Below, piece by piece: positions 1 to 9,939 of a DNA stretch of 33,784 nt. Source of the stretch: Vitrella brassicaformis. Its lineage: Eukaryota > Sar > Vitrellaceae. The stretch covers positions 30,918 through 64,701 of the forward strand of contig CDMY01000490.1 of assembly GCA_001179505.1 (NCBI GenBank), read 5' to 3'. Position numbers and translations under genes: made by a program. The notes beneath the pieces are model-generated. The model made no database searches. It worked only from the letters and a program-made list of their open reading frames with translations, and was not told where the DNA came from. Position 1 is the stretch's first letter. The number at the start of each line of letters is the position of its first letter.

Positions 1-105
1 CCTCCTGCCTCCCTGCCTACCTTGCCCCGCCATGTCACAGAGCAGCCAGCCACAGCCACACACATGGCGGCCAGACATGTGTGAAGGTACCTACCTACCT
101 GTGCA

Positions 106-1358
106 TCATGACCTGTGGACCTTGAACGAATGCTGACCACACAGACAGCAACCAACAGCAATCACACAACGCAACGCATCCATCCATCCATCCATCCCAT
201 GCCCGTGTCGGGTACGTGTGTGTGTGTGTGTCTTACCGAAAGGTTATAGATGCCTACGGAGAGGTCCTTGTTCTGATATCAATACATCAATCACACGAGA
301 GAACCCGCACGCACACACGCACGAATGAATGAATGAATGAAGGAATCGCTGACGGAACGAGTCACAATCGTTGCTGACTGACCCACGCCACGCACCTCAT
401 CGTAGTCGCACCACTCCGTGTTGTCGAACTCGATATCCTGATAGACACACACACAGTGTCACACATTCAGATTTGGCACACGCTGCCTGCGTGTCGGTGA
501 GGGCGTGTGCTGTGCGGGACCTGGAATACTTTGCCGCCGGTGCTCTTGACGGTATAGCCGCCCTGAGGATGCCACACCACCGGCTCAACACTGACACCAA
601 CCAACCAACACCCATGATTCAACGCACGTGAATCGAAGCCGTCTGCTGGCTGGCTGGCCTGGCCTGGCGTGGCGTACCCTCTGCATTCGAATGCGACGAT
701 GGGCACCTCCTTGCCCGAGTCATCGGCCGTGTAGTCGCGCGTCACACCCTTGATCTGATTGATGCACACACAGATGAGAGAGATGCATCCATCGATGGAA
801 TGAAATGCATACAGCCCAAGACAGGCAGACGGGCCATTTTAGTGAGTGATTCCCTCCCTCCCTCACGTGTTGGACATTCATGCTGGACTGGCTCTTGCCG
901 CCCCACCGAACCACAAAGTTGCACGTGCTGAAAGAAAGAGTGACGCATATGCAGGCAGCACTTTGAATGAAAGCGACAGACATCTGTTCGCTCATCGATT
1001 GGCCCACCCTCGGCTGCCCGCCATCTCGAACTCATCTGCAGTCAGCGTAACACACATACACGCACAAGCGGCTGGAATGGGCGGGCCTGGACGCTTGCTT
1101 CATTTGCAGTGTCTGGGCTGACCTAGTGGGTTGACGGTGATGCGCTCCCGCATCTCCTCGCCGCTCGACTGCTTCACTGCACATCAAAGCGAGAGGCAGG
1201 TGAAGCAGCACACATCTGCATGGATGGATGGATGGATAAGGATTGCTTTGTGTTCCATCAGTGCGCCCACCGTCGAGGCACCAGATGTGCTCCCTCGGGA
1301 CGGAGAAGCTCTCGACGTTCTCAAGGTCAGCTTTGATGCAGAGCATTATCACCACCAT
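106..1358 (-). CDS. CZIB: CZIB/UPF0587 (C1orf123)-like protein, cysteine-free variant
   Basis: Nine exons, all in phase: 1271-1358, 1123-1176, 1008-1035, 867-927, 678-754, 521-590, 396-437, 237-272, 106-132. They encode about 160 residues, the length of human CZIB. Family landmarks appear in order: an N-terminal strand IKADLENVESF, AGSRGTCNFV, IVAFECRG followed directly by VEPVVWHPQGGY, EWCDYDE, SVGIYNLSHSFKV and a TGA stop. The family is called CXXC-motif zinc-binding protein, but here the first CXXC position reads VKQSSGEE and the second reads VVRWGGKS, so all four zinc ligands are missing. The start ATG lies 36 nt from a telo-box element and the gene is divergent from SRP14. The cellular role of the family is poorly known. 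Identification rests on the remembered human, plant and yeast sequence pattern; the splice joins are strongly supported because every phase matches. Confidence 0.88.
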
Positions 1359-1663
1359 ACTTGACGGTGGCACTGGGCCGCAGCAGCCTCTAGAGGGTCT
1401 AGGGTCTAGGGTTTGCTCTCTTAGCTCGCAAAATTGACCAAAGGCAAGCGGAGAAACGACACCCAACCAACCTTCCCGATGCCGTGACGATGGAAGACTG
1501 AGATCTGGTGCGCAAAGGTCGCTGTGTCACTCACGAATGAAGTGAGTGAGCACTTGATCTTCTCGAGTGTTGTGTGGCGTGGTGCAGGCCCATCAAATCG
1601 CGCATCCTCCCTTCACTTACCACCCATCCCCCTTCATCCGGTCCATCTATCTATCTATCGGCG
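1359..1663. promoter_or_regulatory. Head-to-head promoter region of CZIB-like gene and SRP14
   Basis: These 305 bp separate the start codons of two divergent genes, so both core promoters and 5' leaders must lie here. No open exon is supported inside. It contains the TTTAGGG-like element at 1394-1413 and, near the SRP14 start, a short (ctat)n tract around 1646-1658. No TATA box is evident. Confidence 0.6.
1394..1413 (-). promoter_or_regulatory. Telo-box-like element (AAACCCTA type)
   Basis: On the minus strand this reads as three linked ACCCTA-type units beginning AAACCCTAGACCCTAGACCC. It lies 36 nt upstream of the CZIB-like ATG. The same type of element occurs 29 nt upstream of another minus-strand start codon (20311-20331). 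Plant telo-boxes of this sequence act near the starts of translation and housekeeping genes; function here is inferred only. Confidence 0.5.
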
Positions 1664-2158
1664 ATGCCCCAGTTCATCGATGAAGAGGCCTTCCTTGTGG
1701 AGCTCGGCAAGCTCTATGCCAAGACACGCACACAGGGCAGCGTGTGGCTGTGGTGCAAACAGCACTTCGAGAACGTCCAGCACAAGAAGCGCAAGCCCGT
1801 CGACCCGGAGGCCCTCGCCATGGCGCCGCCCTCATGCATCATCCGCGCATCGGACGGCTCCCGGACCATCTCGTGCATCGTGCCCAGCGAGAGGGTGGGT
1901 CCGTTCTCGGCGAGCGTCAACAACGTGATGCGATACAACTTCGACGGCCTCAAGAGGGCGGCGGGTGGGAAGGGAGCCAAGAAGGTCAATGAGAAGAAGA
2001 AAAAACGGAAGCGCGGGAGCGGCGGGAGGAAGGCCAGGGAGAGGGGCAAGGCTAAGGACGGCAAGAAGGAGGGCCAGGGAGAGGACAACAATGGCAAAGG
2101 GGGGGGAGAGGGAGAAAGAGAGGGAGAGGGCGCGGGAGAGGGGGAGGCCAACCAGTGA
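1664..2158 (+). CDS. SRP14: Signal recognition particle 14 kDa protein
   Basis: Single exon of 164 codons plus stop. SRP14 pairs with SRP9 on the SRP RNA Alu domain and pauses translation while ribosomes are delivered to the ER. Residues 1-97 carry the SRP14 fold: FLVELGKLYAKTRTQGSVWL near the start, CIIRASDGSRTISCIVPSE in the middle, and NNVMRYNFDGLKR before the tail. The ATG at 1664 was chosen because it starts the family homology immediately; earlier in-frame ATGs would add non-homologous residues. After residue 100 there is a very basic Lys/Arg stretch (about 105-135) followed by a Gly/Glu-rich repeat tail, longer than the Ala-rich tail of human SRP14. The gene has no intron, unlike most neighbours. 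Its 3' end faces the HERP-like gene 277 bp away. Confidence 0.93.
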   Translation: MPQFIDEEAFLVELGKLYAKTRTQGSVWLWCKQHFENVQHKKRKPVDPEALAMAPPSCIIRASDGSRTISCIVPSERVGPFSASVNNVMRYNFDGLKRAAGGKGAKKVNEKKKKRKRGSGGRKARERGKAKDGKKEGQGEDNNGKGGGEGEREGEGAGEGEANQ

Positions 2159-2435
2159 AGCGAGCGAGTGCTTGAGAAGCAGGTAGCAAGGATGTGTGGC
2201 CGTCTGGTTGGCTTGCTTGCGTGGCTGTCCATCAATGAGATGACCCATTCATGGATTGAATACGTGAATGAATCGATCGATGAATGAATGAATGACTTGC
2301 TCGCTGGTCCTTCAGTGACTGACTGACAGTGCAATGCCGCACTCACATGAAACCACACCAGACCAACAGGCCGCTCTCGCACATCCGATCCGCTCACACA
2401 CAAACCATTTCACATTCATCCATCCATTCATTCAG

Positions 2436-3659
2436 CTACGTGCCTCTCATCATCCGCCCTCTCGGTGGTGGAGGCGCCTCAGGGTCGTTGGCAAGCCTCT
2501 CGACGAACTTGTCTTGGTTGAATGTGAGCAGCTCCTGTTGCGGCGCCGGCAGCAGCGAGGCCACCCCGTCCCAGTAGCTCGATGGCGGGATGAGGTTGAA
2601 CAGCAGCTTGGCGAGGAACTTGACGGGCCGCGACTGCACCAGAAACACCAGCGGCACGCACATAAGGAACAGACGGCGCTTCTGCTCCTCGCTGGGTGTG
2701 CTGCCCGACGATGATCCCCCAGAAGGGCCGAACCGCCACAGCACCAGCAGTAGGGCCGCCAGGCGAATGGTCGACGCCCAGTGGATGTCCAGATTCAGCT
2801 GCACAAACCGATGCAGCCGCCCTTGCAGCGATCGGGGCCGCCTGGGGTAGTGCACCACTGCTTCTGGGAAGGCCTGGAGGGGCGGGGGAGCGGTGGGATG
2901 GTCGGTGCTCTCGCCTTCTTCATTCTGCTGGCTGCCCTCAGGACTTGTGGGCGGTCTTGCCTTCTTCTGCTTGGTCATGTGTTGCTGCTCCATAGCTTCC
3001 TCGAGAGCACGATAGGTGTCGCGAAAACGGGCGATGAGCATGACGCCTGACGACTCGTCGCCCTTTAGCTCATCCCCCAGACCATCGGTGTCCGACACGT
3101 CCTCTCCACTGTCAGCACCGCTGGCCCGCCGCCACAGTGCGGCATAGTACTGCAGGGCAGCCAGGTGAGCCGACAACGCAGCCCGCTTCTCCTCCTCGTT
3201 CATCTTCGACACCACCATCTTGCCTTGTGTCTGATCGACGGGCGGCACCATGTCCAGCAGCACCGTGGCAGGCTCGTCCGCTGACAGGTCGTCAATCACA
3301 TCCGCGAGGTCCATGTCGTCATCCTTCAGGGCCTGGCTGCCCACAAACAGCCGCTGGAGTGTCGCAGGCGGTTTCCCGGGGTAGCTCTGTTCGATGGCTG
3401 CCTTGAGGGACCGGACCAACGTGTCGTGAGGGGACAGGGTGATCAGCTGCTTGTGATCCAGATATCGGCTGCCGGACGCTGTCGTCACGACCAGACGCAC
3501 ATCGGCCGCCAGGGAGCAGCGGAACAGGAAAGCGGAGACGGTGCAGAGGAACACGCGAAGCGCGGGGAAGGGTATAGCACTCCTGGATGAGCAAGATGCG
3601 CCGCAGCGTGGATCTGCAGCAGCATCGCCATTATGGATCCACCCATTTATCGTCGGCAT
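2436..3659 (-). CDS. HERP-like ubiquitin-domain membrane protein
   Basis: Intronless reading frame, 407 residues from the first ATG (3659). The frame stays open further upstream to about 3818 without another ATG, so a 5' exon or a non-ATG start cannot be excluded. Residues about 36-52 form a hydrophobic stretch (VFLCTVSAFLFRCSLA). Residues about 53-140 resemble a ubiquitin-like domain, with LVRSLKAAIEQSYPGKPPAT and LQRLFVGSQALKDD matching the HERP pattern (LKAHL..YP..P...QRLIYSG). A charged linker with Asp/Glu and Pro runs follows. Near the C-terminus are two hydrophobic helices (about 297-311, IRLAALLLVLW; about 329-342, LFLMCVPLVFLV) separated by a Ser/Gly linker. HERP proteins sit in the ER membrane and help ER-associated degradation. 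TMUB or DSC3-type proteins are alternatives with the same layout. Confidence 0.62.
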   Translation of the reverse strand: MPTINGWIHNGDAAADPRCGASCSSRSAIPFPALRVFLCTVSAFLFRCSLAADVRLVVTTASGSRYLDHKQLITLSPHDTLVRSLKAAIEQSYPGKPPATLQRLFVGSQALKDDDMDLADVIDDLSADEPATVLLDMVPPVDQTQGKMVVSKMNEEEKRAALSAHLAALQYYAALWRRASGADSGEDVSDTDGLGDELKGDESSGVMLIARFRDTYRALEEAMEQQHMTKQKKARPPTSPEGSQQNEEGESTDHPTAPPPLQAFPEAVVHYPRRPRSLQGRLHRFVQLNLDIHWASTIRLAALLLVLWRFGPSGGSSSGSTPSEEQKRRLFLMCVPLVFLVQSRPVKFLAKLLFNLIPPSSYWDGVASLLPAPQQELLTFNQDKFVERLANDPEAPPPPRGRMMRGT

Positions 3660-3965
3660 GGGGGGCGTCAGAATCAATGCAGCTGGCTCAATTGTGCCAT
3701 AGATCCACGATGGAAGGGAAGGGCCTCTGGGCGACAGAACCGCTGCGAGCTTGAAAACGATCCACAATGCGAGCTCAGCCTGCAGCTGCTCGTCGAGAAG
3801 AAGACTCGCCACGGTCACAACCCGCGCGGGACGGTATCCTGAAGCAGATCCAGCAAACAGGCGAGTCGAGTGTCGACGTCAACAAGACTCTTGAACCTTC
3901 CCTCGCGTCTTGATCCCGTCCAGGCATCCATCCATTTGGCTGCTCTGCCCAGCGCGACAGCCGAG
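3660..3965. promoter_or_regulatory. Head-to-head promoter region of HERP-like and TrmY-like genes
   Basis: These 306 bp separate the two ATGs, almost the same spacing as the CZIB/SRP14 pair. It has no simple repeats and no telo-box. Part of it stays open in the HERP-like frame up to about 3818, so it could hide an upstream coding segment of that gene. No defined promoter motif was recognised. Confidence 0.45.
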
Positions 3966-5322
3966 ATGGGTCGTAACGCGAAGGTGACCCGCACGCTGGA
4001 TTACCAGCGGCAGAAGAAGGCCCTCAAGGGCAAACCATGGAAGGTCTCGCGCCACAAGGAGGCACGGCAGCAGCTCAAGGCACGACTCAAGGCAGAAAAG
4101 GGTAAACAAAAAGCAGACAGACAGACAGACAGACAGACAGACATCTCTCTGGGGCGCATTCGGATGCATATGAGTACAAATCAATCGTCTCTCCTGGTCT
4201 CGCTCGTTTGTCATGCACTGTCATGTATTGTATATGTATGCAGTGTCCGCCCAAGATATGGAGGTGGAGCACGGACCTGACAACCCTGTGGCGGCAACAC
4301 CAGCACCAGCACCAACACCAACGTCAGCAGCAGCAGCAGCCGCTGCTACCCCACCAGAGAAGCAGAGCAAGAAGGTCTCCTCAAGTGGTCCGCATCGCCA
4401 CTTCTTCATCCCCGTCACGGAGAGGTCGGCCGACAGCCGCAAGTTTGACCCATCACACCCATACAAACAGGTGGGTGCCGGGGAATGACTAGATAGAAGG
4501 GGAGAGGGCCACACGAACGTTGGCTGCGTGTGTCGTCCGTCAGTGCAATGACATCTTGGCTGGTTGCTTCACGGCCTCGGTGTGTCTGTCCTTCGGCGTC
4601 CGCGACAACGCCGACATCACAATGGTCTTTGGCGATGAGACCGAGGACAGGCGGCCGTCACTCACTCTCAAGCTCGACAACAAGTTCTACAGCGCACTCA
4701 GGGACCGGAACAAACGCGCCACAGAGCAGGTGTGTGCGGCTGGACGTGACCGTCCATCTTATGTGTGATTTCTCCATGTGTGTGTGTGTGTGGCCGTGCA
4801 GGCAGTGATATCTCTGATGCGCGAGGCCCTCACTGCCAGTGAGTCCCCTGTCAAGGGCGCGACGGTCGAGCGGCTGCCGGGGAGTGCGTCCTTCAAGGCC
4901 GTCTTCCAGCGGTTTGTGCGGGCGATAGATCCGGAGGGCACAGAGGGGAAGCTGTTGGTGGTCTTGAAGGAGGGAGGGGAGCCGATGCTCACATGGCTGG
5001 GGCGGGTGCAGCGGGGCGGCATGACCATCGGCAGCAAGTGGCCGCACCTCATTGTGCTCCTCGGCGCCCAACACGACGTGCCGCCAGAGGAGATGCAGGT
5101 GGGTGTGTCATGGCATACACACATGTGACATCAACGAAACGGGTGGGACGGGAAGGCTTCGCATCCATCTCTCGTGTGTGTGTGTATCAACAGGCGATTC
5201 GTGAGGTGTGTGTGAGTGAGAGGATTGACGTGCAGCCGTTGTCGCTCGGTCCCATGGCGATGCACGCAAAGGACTGCATCACTGTCTTCCAAAACTACCT
5301 GGACGTCGACCTGCAGACGTAG
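3966..5322 (+). CDS. trmY: TrmY-like (COG1901/DUF358) SPOUT tRNA pseudouridine methyltransferase
   Basis: Five exons: 3966-4101, 4244-4470, 4544-4729, 4802-5098, 5194-5322, giving 324 residues with consistent phases. Residues about 80-324 match the TrmY family, which in archaea N1-methylates pseudouridine 54 in the tRNA T loop after Pus10 action. Landmarks are HRHFFIPVTERSADS, CNDILAGCFTASVCLSFGVR, LTLKLDNKFYSALRDRNKRA, LIVLLGAQHDVPPEE and the C-terminal trefoil-knot signature LSLGPMAMHAKDCITVFQNY, including the conserved Cys (about residue 310) near the SAM site. The first 80 residues are an added arm: a basic segment (KKALKGKPWKVSRHKEARQQ) and an Ala/Pro-rich linker, possibly an RNA-binding or targeting extension. 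Substrate in this organism is inferred from the family only. Intron 1 contains an (ACAG)n tract; introns 3 and 4 contain TG runs before the acceptor. Confidence 0.85.
4114..4142 (+). repeat. (ACAG)n microsatellite in TrmY-like intron 1
   Basis: About seven tandem ACAG units lie just inside the donor side of the first intron. It is a simple repeat and probably length-polymorphic. Confidence 0.9.
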
Positions 5323-5911
5323 ATAGATGTCCAGACACACAGATGTGACAGACGGACGGACGGACGGACGGGTGGATTGGATCGAGTCTGGCTTAACGTA
5401 TGCCATAGCCTTTTCGTGTGATGCGCCGTCGATGTGATGACTGGCCGGATGAATGGCAAATGCATTTGATCGTCTCTCTCTCGCGTAAGTTATGTATACG
5501 ATGAATGTCATTTGCACATTCACACGCACAGCACATGACGTCATGTCACGTCAGGTCACGTCACACGCGGTCGCTGCGCTGCACTGCACTGCACTGCACA
5601 CACACTCGCATCTATCTACATCATAGCTGAGTCCAATCAATCACCACTGCAGCCGTGATCTGCTCGGCTGAAGGGCCCCTGCACATAAGGACAGACAGCA
5701 CACCACACCACACCACGACGCATAGATATTATGTACGGTCGGTAGACAGACACGGACGGACGGCCAGTGCATTGGCCTGCTTGGCTTGGCTTGCCTTCGG
5801 ATGGTTTTCTGTTGAAGGAGCCGCCTGTTGGTGGGCTCTCGTCCAAGCTGTACCACACACACACCACACCCATATGAACCAACCATACCAACACACACAC
5901 ACCCCAACCAA
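5323..5911. other. Tail-to-tail space between TrmY-like and TTLL genes
   Basis: These 589 bp hold the two 3' ends. They contain a (GGAC)n run near 5353-5369, a perfect 12-nt palindrome with a CRE-like TGACGTCA core at 5534-5545 followed by two further CACGTCA words to 5563, a (GCACT)n run at 5577-5598, and CA/CCACA tracts. A possible extra 3' exon of the TTLL gene near 5647-5686 (minus) was considered but is not supported by homology. No gene is called. Confidence 0.6.
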
Positions 5912-8375
<2,464 letters not shown>

Positions 8376-9183
8376 CAGATCGGCATCGTCACATCTGCGG
8401 ACATAAATCTGCCGCATGCACGATCAGAGAGCAGCAAGGCATCAGTGCTTTGTCGGCGTCTATGCGGTCGGCCTACCTCTGTCGAGTTTCTCTGTGCGGA
8501 GCAGCCTGAACCATCGATCACCACAGATATCGTTCATAGAATCTCTGAAGGCGGTCCCTTTGTGCCACCTCACCCGGATCTCTGCAGGTTGTCGATGAGC
8601 TCTCGATGTGTATTGCCGTGACACCGCCACGCCATGGTTGCTCAGTGACACTCACACAAGAGCAAGATGAATCACCTCGACGCTACGTGCTGGCGATGAG
8701 CTCGATTTGATGGATAATGCGCAGATCACTATGCTGTATGCACTAATGCGCAGGTGCGCTTCACACCTGGTTCACGAAGAATATCTGTCGTTGCCACTGA
8801 CCGGTAGTCAGTTCCGATCGCGATGGTTCTGAGCCCCCTTTGAGCTCGCATTTCGCCGTCGGCATTGCAAAAGAGCTCTTTCCGAGTCTCTGTGACCAGC
8901 AGTGCCCTTCATTCAACCGAACTCTCGTCCCTCTGTCATCGCGGCGCTCACTTGTGAGCCCAACGACGGTCCGACCGTGATTAACCGTCTCGGCTGCTCG
9001 TCAAGCCCTTTTCCGCCGCCAATTCGAATTCGTTGTTCTGCCTTACCAGGAGGCCTGCTGTGCTGATATCGGCCGTCCCAACACCGCCACTGAGCCGCTC
9101 GTCGAGTCCCCAGCGGCCGATTCGTCCGTCGTCCGTCTCATATTCCGTCTGGTCTGACCATTGACGGCCTCTGCCCACCACCG
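8376..9183. promoter_or_regulatory. Head-to-head promoter/leader region, TTLL and Cys-rich copy A
   Basis: 808 bp between the two start codons. Unlike most non-coding DNA in the window it is nearly free of simple repeats, which suits a long 5' leader or a regulatory region. The word ATGCGCAG recurs near 8717 and 8745. A 63-codon minus-strand frame (8460-8651) shows a Trp/Arg-rich segment but cannot be spliced in phase to the TTLL gene. No TATA box or known motif was identified. Confidence 0.5.
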
Positions 9184-9939
9184 ATGACGCCGTACAACCT
9201 CAACTCGACGGCCATGCAGAGCAGCACCACCATGTCTCACGCCCCCCACTGCTCCAACGGCTTCCCCCAGGGCTACGGATCATATGAGGGTCAGCAGAAA
9301 CTGCAGCTATGGAGCCGCCGCGTCCGGCCACTCTGCTCCAACCACACGAACCACCCCCTAGCCGAGCCCACCCCGACGCACGGCCAAGACCGCATCGCAC
9401 GGAAGAGTGCCCAGCTCGGCTGTGTGAAGGAGACGGGCCGTGTGGGCGGGCGGGTGAGCGGAGGGAGCGACGACTCGACGCAGCTGCCGCCATCCCGTCA
9501 CGACAGCGACCGCAGTGTCGGTGGCGGGGTGGATGCGCAGCAGTATCAGGGAGAGGTGGGGGTGGGGGTGGGGATGGGGAGGGGTGTGTTGGGTTTGGGA
9601 GGGGCTGTGTACTCATACCAGCCACATGTGGTGGCATATCGCCCGGAGGCGCCGTGCCCCATCATGCCGGCTGCATGTGCTGCCGCCCGCCACGTGTCAG
9701 GTACACAAACACCAAATGGACGAACATTCAGGGGTCCGTGTCAATGTGGTTTATGTGTGTGTTGTCCATTAGGTTTCTCTCACCACCACCACCAGCAGGC
9801 CAACTACGGCGACTGCGACTGCTGCGACTTGTGTGCGGCGGTGTGCGACCTGGTCGAGGGCATCGGGGACTGCGTGGTGTCCACCGTCGAGGGTCTCATC
9901 GACCGCCTTAAGTGGTTCTTCATCTCGATCGACAACTAA
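9184..9939 (+). CDS. Cys/His-rich orphan protein, copy A
   Basis: The frame is open for 251 residues. If a probable 72-nt intron (9701-9772, GT...AG, phase 1) is removed the product is 227 residues. I do not recognise the family. The N-terminal two-thirds is Ser/Gly/Pro-rich low complexity with a Gly-Val run. The C-terminal part is ordered-looking: CPIMPAACAAARHVSG, then four or more His, NYGDCDCCDLCAAVCDLVEG, DCVVSTVEGLIDRLKWFFIS and a stop. The Cys pairs followed by an amphipathic helix suggest metal binding, disulfides or lipidation near a membrane, but none is proven. No signal peptide is evident. A second copy with the same C-terminus lies 3408 bp downstream. A possible 3'UTR intron acceptor (ctgcag) sits near 10055. 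Confidence 0.6.
   Translation: MTPYNLNSTAMQSSTTMSHAPHCSNGFPQGYGSYEGQQKLQLWSRRVRPLCSNHTNHPLAEPTPTHGQDRIARKSAQLGCVKETGRVGGRVSGGSDDSTQLPPSRHDSDRSVGGGVDAQQYQGEVGVGVGMGRGVLGLGGAVYSYQPHVVAYRPEAPCPIMPAACAAARHVSGTQTPNGRTFRGPCQCGLCVCCPLGFSHHHHQQANYGDCDCCDLCAAVCDLVEGIGDCVVSTVEGLIDRLKWFFISIDN

Noticed and set aside
1714-2403. 229-codon minus-strand frame over SRP14
   Set aside because: Antisense to the clear SRP14 frame; the Ser/Pro/Leu-rich text mirrors the Lys/Gly/Glu tail.
5637-5700. Extra terminal exon of the TTLL gene (GPFSRADHGCSGD then stop)
   Set aside because: There is an acceptor-like tgtgcag, but no donor in the preceding exon gives a conserved join, and the tail matches no TTLL1 C-terminus.
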